Shown here one piece after another: positions 25,891-35,600 of a stretch of 64,000 nucleotides of DNA. Both the position numbers and the translations under genes were made by a program. The number at the start of each line of letters is the position of its first letter. Positions within the stretch are counted from its first letter, which is position 1. Under the pieces are notes generated by a model that saw only the letters and a program-made list of their open reading frames with translations, was not told where the DNA came from and did no database searches. Source of the DNA: CAZQIC01 sp964593555 (GTDB taxonomy: Bacteria; Bacteroidota; Bacteroidia; JAFLBG01); assembly GCA_964593555.1 (NCBI GenBank), contig CAZQIC010000002.1, positions 39,876-103,875 on the forward strand. The letters are read 5' to 3'.

Positions 25891-27030
25891 ATGGAAAGAA
25901 AATTGTCATTTTTATTTGTGGTTCAGGGTGAAGGCCGGGGCCACATGACACAAGCAATTGCCATGCATGATATGTTGGTTAAAAATAATTACGAAGTATG
26001 TTGTGTTTTGGTGGGCAAAAGTAAACAACGGGAAATACCGGAATTTGTTACAAGAAATTTAAAATGCGAGGTGCTTGCATTCGAGAGCCCTAACTTTGTT
26101 ACGGATTCAAAAATGAAATCTGTAAAAATGTTTCGTTCGGTTTCCAGAAGCTTAATGCGAATAAATATCTTCAAAGCAAGCATTAACTTCATCCATTCAA
26201 AGGTAAAGAAATATAAACCTGATGTTATCATAAATTTTTATGATCCACTTGTATCATTATATAATTTAATGTATTCGCCAAAATGTACATTCATCTCAAT
26301 TGCTCACCAAAATATTTTTTTGCACAAAGAATACGTGTTCCCCAAAGGACAACTATTTAACAAAATGGGATTGATCAATTACACGCAATTGAATTCTTTA
26401 AAAGCTGATTTGCGTTTAGCATTATCTTTTTATCCATTAAAAGATGTTGAAAGAAAAAAACTTATTGTTGTCCCTCCCCTATTAAGAAAAGAAGTCTTTC
26501 AGCAAAACGTTGAAAAAAAAGGATATCTTCTTGTTTATTTAGTAAACAGAGGCTATATAGAAGATGTTGTTAATTGGCACGAAAGAAACGCTAACATTAT
26601 ACTACATTGTTTTACAGATAGAAAAACGGAGTTGGAAGAAGAAGAAATCAACAAAAACTTATTCTTTCACAAACTTAACGACAAAAAATTTTTAGAGATG
26701 ATGGCCGGAGCCGATGCTTTAGTATCTACAGCCGGATTTGAATCCGTTGGTGAATGCATGTATCTTGGCAAGCCTGCACTATTGGTTCCCATCCAGGGTC
26801 ATTTTGAACAATACTGCAATGCCAGGGATGCGCATAGATCAGGAGGGGCAATTTTTAGTGATGAATTTAAGTTGGACAATGTGTTGGATTACGCTAGTAA
26901 GTATCAAAGGCAGGATAATAAGTACAGAAAATGGGTGGAATCTTCAGAAAAAATAATTATTGAAGCAATTGAGGATGCCCATGATTTCAAAACTGGATAT
27001 CAAAATAGTTTTGTAGGAAATAACATATAA
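25891..27030 (+). CDS. MurG-like glycosyltransferase
   Basis: A 379-residue GT-B type enzyme. The N-terminal domain begins with the Gly-rich loop 'FLFVVQGEGRGHMTQAIAM', typical of MurG and lipid-directed glycosyltransferases. The C-terminal nucleotide-sugar site is visible as 'STAGFESVGECMYLGKPALLVP' (about 277-300) followed by 'GHFEQYCNA'. Such enzymes move a hexose from a UDP-sugar to a membrane lipid or undecaprenyl carrier. It starts one base after the phosphoesterase stop codon and precedes the lipid kinase by 6 bases, so co-translation is likely. Substrate unknown; membrane glycolipid synthesis is inferred from context. Confidence 0.85.
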   Translation: MERKLSFLFVVQGEGRGHMTQAIAMHDMLVKNNYEVCCVLVGKSKQREIPEFVTRNLKCEVLAFESPNFVTDSKMKSVKMFRSVSRSLMRINIFKASINFIHSKVKKYKPDVIINFYDPLVSLYNLMYSPKCTFISIAHQNIFLHKEYVFPKGQLFNKMGLINYTQLNSLKADLRLALSFYPLKDVERKKLIVVPPLLRKEVFQQNVEKKGYLLVYLVNRGYIEDVVNWHERNANIILHCFTDRKTELEEEEINKNLFFHKLNDKKFLEMMAGADALVSTAGFESVGECMYLGKPALLVPIQGHFEQYCNARDAHRSGGAIFSDEFKLDNVLDYASKYQRQDNKYRKWVESSEKIIIEAIEDAHDFKTGYQNSFVGNNI

Positions 27031-27036
27031 CCCCTT

Positions 27037-27957
27037 ATGCAGGAAGCAAAAAAAACAAAAAAGATCGCTTTTATAATTAATCCGATATCCGGAAGCATCA
27101 ACAAAAGATCAACGACACAGCTCATTAAAGACGTTCTTTCACAAAATGATAAGGTTAGTTATGAAATTATTTTATGGAGTAGCCCTGAACAAAGACATGA
27201 AATATCAAAAAAAATTAAAGAGAGTAATTATGATATAGCCGTTGCTGTTGGAGGCGATGGTACAATTAATCAGGTAGCACAGGCAGTTGTGAATACAAAC
27301 ACAGCATTAGGGATAATTCCGATGGGATCAGGAAATGGATTTGCAAGGCATTTGGGAATCCCATTAAACACAAAGAAAGCTCTTGATATTATTTTAAACG
27401 GAAAACAAATTGAAATTGACAGCGGGCAAATAGATGGTCATTTATTTTTGTGTACTTGTGGAGTAGGTTTTGACGCACTTATAGGCAATCTTTTTGCGAC
27501 AAGTAAATCGAGAGGGTTCTTTACCTACTGTAAATTAACTCTTGGAGCATTAAAAAATTATAGGCCTGAAGAGTATGAAATTACTATTGATGATAAACCA
27601 ATACACGAAAAAGCTTTTTTGGTTACAATTGCCAATGCTTCACAATACGGTAACAATGCGTATATCGCCCCAACAGCTAAAATTAATGATGGTATACTCA
27701 ACGTAACCCTTATTAAACAATTTCCCTTTTGGAAAATTCCTTCCATTGCCATTAAAATGTTCAATAAAAAAATAGCCTCTTCTGCCTATGTAAATACATA
27801 TCAAGCGAAAAAAGTAATTCTACAAAGAAAACAACCAGGGCCTTTGCATTATGACGGAGAACCATTGAGTGGTAAACGGACAGTCTTTGCTGAAATCTTT
27901 TCCAAATCCTTGAAGGTGGTTGTGGACGGAAAGAATAATCATTTAAGAGATAATTAA
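27037..27957 (+). CDS. Diacylglycerol kinase-family lipid kinase (YegS/DgkB type)
   Basis: A 306-residue soluble lipid kinase. The ATP-binding signature 'VGGDGTINQVA' (GGDGT at residues 72-76) and the 'MGSGNGFARHLG' loop are intact, as is the C-terminal 'HYDGEP' segment found in DgkB/YegS proteins. These enzymes phosphorylate diacylglycerol or related lipids at the inner membrane surface, recycling neutral lipid to phosphatidic acid. It is the third gene of the operon; its stop overlaps the end of the convergent secreted-protein gene by 4 bases. With a phosphoesterase and a glycosyltransferase it suggests turnover of a lipid released or used in envelope glycolipid assembly. Confidence 0.9.
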   Translation: MQEAKKTKKIAFIINPISGSINKRSTTQLIKDVLSQNDKVSYEIILWSSPEQRHEISKKIKESNYDIAVAVGGDGTINQVAQAVVNTNTALGIIPMGSGNGFARHLGIPLNTKKALDIILNGKQIEIDSGQIDGHLFLCTCGVGFDALIGNLFATSKSRGFFTYCKLTLGALKNYRPEEYEITIDDKPIHEKAFLVTIANASQYGNNAYIAPTAKINDGILNVTLIKQFPFWKIPSIAIKMFNKKIASSAYVNTYQAKKVILQRKQPGPLHYDGEPLSGKRTVFAEIFSKSLKVVVDGKNNHLRDN

Positions 27958-28697
27958 TGGCTAACAATAAGTTTCCGGATGAAAAGTCCATCAACCGTCG
28001 TTGCCTTTAAAAAATAAACTCCATTTTCATAATTTCTCAAATCACAATTTATTGATTTGGAATTTTCGGGAGTATTCATGTAAACTTGTTCACCAGCCAC
28101 ATTATATATTATTATTTCTTTAATAAATTTTTCAGATAATATTGAAAAGTGTCCGAGTGATGGATTAGGGTATACTTCCACCGCTATATCTTGAAGGACT
28201 TGGATGCCTGTAACAATTGCACCCAAAAGCTTAACGCTACAAGTTGTTCCATTCAAATATCCCTTCAACGTATTTAAATCAGTGCTGAGCATTTGAGCAG
28301 CCAACATATTAAAGCGAATTTTTACTAATGGAGTTGCATTTGCATACTGTGTAAGACTGTTCGATGTGAATCGTATCGTAGAATCATTTGGGTTATAATA
28401 CGAAAGCACCTGCATATATCCTGTTAGATTTAAAATTGTATCGTATAAAAGATTAGCATGATTATATTTCAAAGAGAAGTCAAGCGCATTAATCGTATCA
28501 TCGGTTAAAATAAATACAGGAAATTCAACATCAGTACCAACAACCGTTGCCTGAGTTAAATCAAAAACAACAGTATCGGAAGCATTAATCGTTGTTATCC
28601 CCGGTAACTGTAGAAGGTTGGTGGTATGTTGTGCGGATAATTTATTATACAAAATGCTTAAAAATGCAATACAAATTATTGGTAAAAAAATTTTCAT
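27954..28697 (-). CDS. Secreted cohesin-like protein with T9SS type A sorting domain
   Basis: About 247 residues from the ATG at 28697; an upstream in-frame start adds ten residues before a good signal peptide ('FLSILYNKLSAQ'). Residues about 35-165 form a cohesin-like beta-sandwich ('VVFDLTQATVVGTDVEFPV', 'ALDFSLKYNHANLLYDTI', 'IRFTSNSL'). The same module recurs in the proteins at 30044 and 32682. The C-terminus is a classic type A sorting domain: 'VEVYPNPSLGHFSI', 'IIIYNVAGEQVY', 'NGVYFLKATT', ending 'RKLIVSH'. It should be exported by the T9SS and attached to the cell surface. Cohesin modules bind dockerins; a candidate partner is encoded a few kb away. Confidence 0.85.
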   Translation of the reverse strand: MKIFLPIICIAFLSILYNKLSAQHTTNLLQLPGITTINASDTVVFDLTQATVVGTDVEFPVFILTDDTINALDFSLKYNHANLLYDTILNLTGYMQVLSYYNPNDSTIRFTSNSLTQYANATPLVKIRFNMLAAQMLSTDLNTLKGYLNGTTCSVKLLGAIVTGIQVLQDIAVEVYPNPSLGHFSILSEKFIKEIIIYNVAGEQVYMNTPENSKSINCDLRNYENGVYFLKATTVDGLFIRKLIVSH

Positions 28698-28768
28698 TGT
28701 TACTTTCGTTTTTGAAACTATGCACATTCAGTGCAAGACTTCCAGTTTATACAAATTTTAATTCTTAC

Positions 28769-28850
28769 CGTCATTGCGAGGAGGTACGACGAAGCAATCT
28801 GTCTTAATGAAGAGATTGCTTCACTCCACTGCGTTACGTTCGCAATGACG
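28769..28850. repeat. Palindromic dispersed repeat (REP/MITE-like)
   Basis: Outer arms CGTCATTGCG (28769-28778) and CGCAATGACG (28841-28850) are perfect inverses. Inner arms GAAGCAATCT (28791-28800) and AGATTGCTTC (28812-28821) are also perfect. The 'GTCATTGCGAGG...GAAGCAATCT' pattern is one I recognise as a common extragenic repeat in many bacterial genomes. It is more GC-rich than its surroundings, in a 300-base gap (28698-29000) that otherwise shows only AT-rich spacer. Confidence 0.75.
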
Positions 28851-29000
28851 TTCTTAATTTTTTTAAGAATTTCATTCTTTCATTTAAACCTAAGGATTTT
28901 CAATCTATAGAGGTTTAGTTTACTTAATTTATACCAAAGTAATCACTGAGATTAAGCAGAATGTCATTGGCAAATTATTTTTACGTGAATTAATTGTAAA

Positions 29001-30044
29001 TTAATTTAAACCATTCACAGGCTCCTTCTCTGGTAGTGCAGGAGATTCTTCTGCCTTTTTCCTTCCCGGTGCTATAAGCACTGACACTTCAAATCCACCC
29101 CTTCCATTGCTGTACAATTTTTGATACGAAGTATTAATGTCATAACTAAGTCTGTAAATATTGTTCTTTTGCTTGAGACCTAAATGCAAAATAACAGCAT
29201 CTTTGTTTCTCCATGCCAAACCAAGCAAAGGCTCATAATCCGTTCCTTCCAACTTATAATATCCAAATACCTGAAGGTTAAGCTCATTTGCTTTTGCTTG
29301 ATTCATGTACAACAATTGACTTTGAATTTTAATACTTGTACCAATTATGTTTTCACACCCCCCATGGATTGTATATCGAATTGGCGCTTTATATGTTTCA
29401 CCAAAAAAAGATTTGTTTGCCTGAGTAATATGATGAACCGCAATTCCGCCATAAGGAAAATATTTTTTTGATACGTCGACACATTTATAAAACACTCCCA
29501 TATTGGCATCAAGTCGAAAATAACTTTCCTTTCTAAAATTTTCATTGGTAGATAGGCTCCTGTCAAATCCATCTAAAGAACTGGGTGAATATTGGGAATC
29601 GTAAACAAAATCTGCTGGATAAATACTTTTTTGTAAAATACCCATCTGCAAGCCTACAGAAAGATTATGCTTATCATTTCCATTTGCGGCTTCGTGAATA
29701 ACCCTGTAAGCTGTTGATAACATAAAATTAAATGTATTGAAAGAGCCATTTACTGTTCTATCATTCACAATAAATTCCCCAATAGAAAATTTATTATTAA
29801 TGGGTTTGTCCAGTGCGGCCGCGAATGTTCTGTTTGCACCACCAAGATATTTTCCTCCTTGCTCTCGATAATTTACAACAGCTCTGTAATTCCAGTCTAA
29901 ATCAAAACGCATTCCGGTTAATGCTGGATTAAGGTAAATCGGATTTGCATCATAATGGGATAGATGGAAATCCTGCGCTACAATCCTCCAATGGAAAAAT
30001 ACTAAAGTGGAAACCAAAAATAATTTTAATAAACTCCTTTTCAT
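29001..30044 (-). CDS. PorP/SprF-family type IX secretion membrane protein
   Basis: A 347-residue outer-membrane beta-barrel with a signal peptide ending 'RIVAQD'. The N-terminal signature 'HYDANPIYLNPALTG' is diagnostic of PorP/SprF. SprF is needed for export of the adhesin SprB in gliding Flavobacteria, and PorP-like proteins are commonly encoded beside substrates with type B sorting domains. That is the case here: its ATG overlaps the stop codon of the seven-PKD type B protein (TAATG at 30042-30046), implying translational coupling. It therefore very likely serves secretion or anchoring of that protein. Confidence 0.93.
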   Translation of the reverse strand: MKRSLLKLFLVSTLVFFHWRIVAQDFHLSHYDANPIYLNPALTGMRFDLDWNYRAVVNYREQGGKYLGGANRTFAAALDKPINNKFSIGEFIVNDRTVNGSFNTFNFMLSTAYRVIHEAANGNDKHNLSVGLQMGILQKSIYPADFVYDSQYSPSSLDGFDRSLSTNENFRKESYFRLDANMGVFYKCVDVSKKYFPYGGIAVHHITQANKSFFGETYKAPIRYTIHGGCENIIGTSIKIQSQLLYMNQAKANELNLQVFGYYKLEGTDYEPLLGLAWRNKDAVILHLGLKQKNNIYRLSYDINTSYQKLYSNGRGGFEVSVLIAPGRKKAEESPALPEKEPVNGLN

Positions 30045-32548
30045 TATCTTATAAGATTTACAACTCCATGCATATCAACAGTTGAGCTATCAGCTGCTAT
30101 TCCTTTTAATATGAATGCATACAATCCTTCCGGTTGCGCTACCGAATTATATTTTCCATCCCAACCAATTGTTTGTGAAGAAGAAATAAATACCTGATTA
30201 CCCCATTCATTAAAAATTCTTAACTCCATTTCCAGCAATGGACCTCCTTTTACCAATAACACATCATTTGCATTATCGCCATTCGGGGTAAACGCACTTG
30301 GTATTGCTATTAAAAAAGGAACTAATACTTTAACTGTATCGCAATAAACATCTGTACAAGATGCGGAGTCGGTTATCGTCAAACAAACCCTGTATATTCC
30401 CTCTCCCGGAAACGTATGTGTTGGATTTTTTTGATACGTAAATGTGCTGTCACCAAAATTCCATAAGGAAGTTTTCTCGCCAGTAGATAAATTTGAAAAG
30501 GAAATTATAGTGTTAGGTAAAATAACAGAATCTGGATTTGCAACAAAAAAAGCGGTTGGTCCGGTGGCTGTTATTGAACCTGGCTTAGTCAGTGAATCGG
30601 AACATCCTGCAGAGGTAGTTACAATATGTTTTATACTAAAATTACCATTGGTAATATAAGTATGTGTTGCATTCACAGTTGTTGCGGTTCCAGCATCCCC
30701 GAAACTCCAAAAGTAAGTTGATCCTGAAGATGTAATTGAAGAGTCGGTGAAGTATGCCGTTAGCGGCAAGCATCCCGTTAAGTTTGAGCCACCAAATTTT
30801 ACAATAGGCTTGTCTTGCATTATCACAACCTTTGATATACTGTCAGCGCATCCATGATCGGATGTTACTTTTAAATTTATTGTATAAGTGCCTGATACAG
30901 TATAGGAGTAGAGAGGATTTTGCTGTGAGCCTGAATTACCATTTCCCCAATTCCAAATCCAGGTAGAAATAGTTCCTGATGATATCGATGAACTATCTGA
31001 TAAATTTGTATTTGATCCTACGCAACCATTCGCTGCACCAAATTTTGCGACAGGTGAATTATAAATTGAAATGTAAGCAGGCTTTGTCAATGAATCTTTA
31101 CAACCTGCGGAGGTAGTAACAATATGCTTAACTGTATAAGTACCACTATTTAAATATGCATGGGATGGACTTTGTGTAGTGGATGTGCTTGCGTCACCAA
31201 AACCCCACAAATATGTTGATCCAATTGGCGCAATAGAGGAATCTGTAAACTGAACATTCAGCAAAGAACATCCAGTCAAATTATCAGCACCAAATTTTAC
31301 AATAGGTTTACCATCAATGATTATTATTTTAGCAAGACTATCGGAACAGCCAGTACTTGTTCCAATTTTTAAGCTAACAGTATAAGTTCCCGAAATTGAA
31401 TAGGTATAAGAAGGGTTTTGCAAGAGACTTGTATTTCCATCACCGAAATACCATTTCCAATAGTTAATTGTTCCTGAAGAACTTGTTGAACTATCCGAAA
31501 AATTAACTATAGAACCGGCACAAGCATTCTGCACTCCAAAATTTGCGTTAGGAATATTAAGGGTTATATTGTTAGAAAGTGCGGAGGTACAACCTGAATC
31601 AGATGTTGCAAATAGAGTAACAGAATATGTTCCACTTGTTTGATAAGGATGCACAGGGTTTTGCAATGCGCTCGAATCACTGTCACCAAATTTCCATAAC
31701 CAAGAAATAATCGAGCCGGAAGAAATAGATGAATTGTCAATAAAAATTGCTGAGCTTGTACTACAATTAGTTGAATACGTAAAACTCGAAACCGGGGCAA
31801 CATTTACATTAATAGATTTAACGCTTGTATCCGGACAACCCGAATTAGAAGTAACAAGTAACGTAACGGTGTATACACCTGTATTAGTATAAGAAGTAAC
31901 GGGGTTTTGAAGTGTTGAAGTATTTCCATCACCAAAATTCCAGGACCAAGTAGTTATCGTCCCCCCATTGATTGCAGATGCATCATTAAAAATTGTATTT
32001 ACTCCCGAGCATGCCGGACCATTTGTAAAATTAGCTTCGGGTGTATAATTGGGAAGATTAGTTATTTTGTAACTGCATGGATCACCATTAAGATAAACTG
32101 TTATTGTATTAAAATCCGCAACAGTAATCTTTTTACAAGGTGCCGAAAGGTGGAAACGAAGAGAAACAAGTTTAGTATTATGCTCAACCGGAGTTAAGCT
32201 GCTTGACGTAAACCTTAGCTTACGATCTATAGTATTAAAATTTATTAAAGCAAAAAGATACGATTTGAAATTAAACATTGTATCATAAGTAAGCACCGCC
32301 TCATTAAACTTAAAAGAAAAGTCTAAAGCATATATAGTATCATTGGTAGAAATTGAAACCGGGATGTCAATCGTAGTACTATTTACAAGCACGGCATTCG
32401 ACAGATCAAAAATAACGGAGTCACTTGTATTAATGGTTTGCAAAGCAGGTGCAGCAGAATGTTCAATATTATTGTTGAATGCAGAAGCTTTGGCAATTGG
32501 CGACAACCCAAAAAACATTATAATTAAATAAAAAAATATTTTTTCCAC
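30044..32548 (-). CDS. Large surface protein: cohesin-like domain, seven PKD repeats, T9SS type B sorting domain
   Basis: An 834-residue exported protein with a GTG start at 32548 and a signal peptide to about residue 23 ('AKASA'). A cohesin-like module at about 40-165 ('VIFDLSNAVLVNSTTIDIPV', 'ALDFSFKF', 'LRFTSSSL') is followed by seven PKD repeats (about 170-745), each with the 'W.FGDG...NP.H.Y...G.Y.V' core and a pair of Cys likely to form a disulfide. The C-terminus is a gliding-type (type B) sorting domain: 'IPSAFTPNGDNANDVL', 'IFNEWGNQVF', 'GWDGKYN', 'PEGLYAFIL'. It probably acts as an elongated adhesin or scaffold, exported with the coupled PorP/SprF protein. Confidence 0.92.
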   Translation of the reverse strand: MEKIFFYLIIMFFGLSPIAKASAFNNNIEHSAAPALQTINTSDSVIFDLSNAVLVNSTTIDIPVSISTNDTIYALDFSFKFNEAVLTYDTMFNFKSYLFALINFNTIDRKLRFTSSSLTPVEHNTKLVSLRFHLSAPCKKITVADFNTITVYLNGDPCSYKITNLPNYTPEANFTNGPACSGVNTIFNDASAINGGTITTWSWNFGDGNTSTLQNPVTSYTNTGVYTVTLLVTSNSGCPDTSVKSINVNVAPVSSFTYSTNCSTSSAIFIDNSSISSGSIISWLWKFGDSDSSALQNPVHPYQTSGTYSVTLFATSDSGCTSALSNNITLNIPNANFGVQNACAGSIVNFSDSSTSSSGTINYWKWYFGDGNTSLLQNPSYTYSISGTYTVSLKIGTSTGCSDSLAKIIIIDGKPIVKFGADNLTGCSLLNVQFTDSSIAPIGSTYLWGFGDASTSTTQSPSHAYLNSGTYTVKHIVTTSAGCKDSLTKPAYISIYNSPVAKFGAANGCVGSNTNLSDSSSISSGTISTWIWNWGNGNSGSQQNPLYSYTVSGTYTINLKVTSDHGCADSISKVVIMQDKPIVKFGGSNLTGCLPLTAYFTDSSITSSGSTYFWSFGDAGTATTVNATHTYITNGNFSIKHIVTTSAGCSDSLTKPGSITATGPTAFFVANPDSVILPNTIISFSNLSTGEKTSLWNFGDSTFTYQKNPTHTFPGEGIYRVCLTITDSASCTDVYCDTVKVLVPFLIAIPSAFTPNGDNANDVLLVKGGPLLEMELRIFNEWGNQVFISSSQTIGWDGKYNSVAQPEGLYAFILKGIAADSSTVDMHGVVNLIR

Positions 32549-32630
32549 TTTTGAAATTATCAGGCAATCTTACATGAATTAATCAAACTGAAGGCTTCTG
32601 AATAATGAAATTTATATGAAGGCTATGTTA

Positions 32631-32660
32631 AAAAAAACTCCCCCGAAAATCCGGGGGAGT
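32631..32660 (-). terminator. Intrinsic terminator of the cohesin/dockerin gene
   Basis: Perfect stem ACTCCCCCG / CGGGGGAGT with a 6-base loop. On the minus strand it is followed by a run of at least six T. It lies 22 bases after the stop of the gene ending at 32682. Confidence 0.9.
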
Positions 32661-32681
32661 TTTCCATTCAAATTTTAATTA

Positions 32682-35600
32682 TTAGTGACTAACAACTACT
32701 CTACGTATTGCTACGAAGTTATCGTTGTAAACTTTCACCATATACACCCCATTTGCAAGATTTTGGATTCCAATTTCTTGATTTTGATTAGCATATGCAT
32801 TTAACTGTACAAATACTTGTTTACCAGTTGCATCTAATATTTGAACATATGAATTTTCATCAACTGTTACGTTCAATACATCTTTTGCAGGGTTTGGATA
32901 AACACTTATTTGGTTTGTGTTTCCGCTGATATCAGCAGTGCTTGTAGCAGCACCTAAGAACTCAACGTTTACTTTATCACCATTCAGGTAAGCAGCTGTT
33001 GAAATAAAATCAGCAACATTAACCTGAGCTGCGTTCATAGAAAAGCGTACTGATACTTGTGATTTAGTTAAATCATAGTTCTGTAAGCTGTTCGAAGTGA
33101 AACGCAGTGTGTTATCACCTGAGTTATAATTTGCAAGTGATTGTAGATAAGTAGTGTTATCTATGATCGAGTTATACACAATGTTGTTTTCGTTTGTTAT
33201 CATTGCGAAGTCTAATGCATTTACTGGATTCGCAGATACAATTGAAACAGGAACATCAATATAGTTACCAAACGTAACTGCATGAGCCACATCAAAAACA
33301 ACTTTATCATTTCCACCTTGTTTAAATGAATTTGGTCCGCCATTTACAGAAGCATAATTTCCGTTGATGTCTCCAACCAATATACCTCTATATGTTTCGC
33401 TAGAAATCAAAGGACAATTAGCAAAATCAGCTACAGGAACTTCTAAACAGAAAGAAATAACAGGTACACGAGATTTAGAAAAACCAATTCCGTCATTTCC
33501 TGGATAAGTACCAGATATTACATAAGAAGGATCTGAACTAACTCTTGTTGAATCTATCCATTTCCAATCTTTTGACGCACGGCCATCAGAAACACCTTGA
33601 GCATTATAGTTCCAAGCTTGCTTAAATTCAGGAATCATTAATACTGCTCTTTGGTTAATTTGAGAAACGTCGCCTGCACTTACTACACCATCTAAGTTTA
33701 CGTCCATTGCAAGCATTTGATATGCTGAAGGAATAAAGCTAGCATCGTTAACCAACACTTTACGAACTAAGAAAGCATCAAAACCGTTAACTACTGGCTG
33801 AACATCAGTTCCAGAAAGAATATCTTTCTCTAAATTGATATCAAGTCCATTGTTCAGGCTGTATACAAAATTACCTGACAAGTCTGGTTGAACAGCTGTT
33901 GCAGACTGATTATTGCAAGTAACATTGTTACCGTAAATATTTGTAGCTACATAATCATTTGGATTAGCAGAGTTATATTTAATCGGACTGTTGTCTGACC
34001 AGAACTTAAGTGATCCATTAAATACAGTATCTCTGTATGTTGTATAGTCACCTGACTGAACAAGTTTCGCAGAAACACCTACGAAATAACTTTCCTGTAA
34101 TGAAGAAACATCAATTGTAGTGTTGTCAACTGAATTAAATCCTGCAGTTTTGTTAAACTCAACACAGAAAAGATTTCCTATACCTTGGAAGTTTGCATTT
34201 CCAGGAGCAGAAGAGTTAAAATAAATTGAAATGTTCATCAATCCATTTGCTCCATCGATACTATTTACAACATCTACCCAAGTTGGATTAATTAATGTAT
34301 TGAAAACAGTAACGTTTCCTGTTGGAGTTACTTTTGCGTTATCATAGTTCAATACAACGTCATAACCAATTACATTAGCTACTGTATCCATTGCTTTAAC
34401 TGGAATGCAGAAACTATTTGGAAGACAGGTTGCAACTGTACTAACAACTTTGTAAGGAAGTGCATTAGGATCTGCAACGTCAATTAAAACACCTGCAGAA
34501 GTTGTGATAGTACTTTTATCATCAGTTGCTTTAGCTGTTAAATTTGCTGAACCAATTACGCTTACCCAATCAATGCTATACGGAGCGCTATTGTCAATTC
34601 CAATTGAACCACCGTTAACGAAAAACTCAACTTGAGTCACTGTTCCGTCCGGATCATTTGCACTAGCAGTAATTGTTACAACCTGAGGAGCAGTAAATGC
34701 AGAACCTGTAGTTGGAGCAGTAATGCTAACTGAAGGAGGAATATTAGCGGCAACTGTAATTGAAGCAGGTGAAGAAGTAGTTTGTGCTGTTCTGTCATCC
34801 GTTGCTTTTGCAGTTAAACTTGATATACCTAATACTGCAGTCCAGTTCATTGTGTATGGAGCGCTGTTATCTGTACCTATTGAACCTCCGTTTACAAAAA
34901 ATTCTACGGAAGAAATTGCTCCGTCAACATCACCTGCAGTAGCAGAAATGGTAACATTATCGCCAACAACTGCTGTTGAAGGTGCACTTACACTAACTGT
35001 TGGAGGTGTATTGTTACCAACAATAATAGCAACAACTGTAGATGTTTTTACAGCACCTTGGTTATCCGTTGCTTTTGCAGTAAGAGAGTGAGTTCCAACT
35101 GCACTAGTATAAGCTGCAGTATAAGGAGCAATATTATCTGTACCGATTGATGATCCATCAACAAAAAATTGAACTGAAGAAACTGTTCCATCAGTATCAG
35201 ATGCTGTAGCAGTAATGTTAACAATATCGCCTGTTACAAAATGTGTACCATTTGCCGGTGAAGTAATATTTACTTTGGGCGTTTGATTGGGTGCAAGTCT
35301 TAAGCTTGGAATTGAAATTTCAGCTCCAACAGGATTTCTTGCAACATAATTTTGTGTTCCACCAGAAGGAGTTCCAATCTGAATATTTAATTCAAATCCG
35401 AAAACGCCATCTGTTGTAAACTGTCCGATCAATACTCTATTCGTTGTTGTTGGACCCGTTGAACCATTAAGTGAAGCAATAGAACCGTTTGTTGTCACAA
35501 AAGAACTTCCTTGCTGACTTGTTGCATCAAATACATCAAGTTCAGTAGTAAGACCAACAAAACTAACTGATTCAGGTGTTCCGGCAATCATACCATCCTG

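Noticed and set aside
30340..32040. Regularly spaced repeats that could suggest a CRISPR-like array
   Set aside because: The repeats are coding PKD modules of about 80 residues in one long open frame; unit length and divergence do not fit CRISPR.
34470..35280. Tandem nucleotide repeats within the 1131-residue gene
   Set aside because: They are three Ig-like protein repeats in frame, not a noncoding repeat array.
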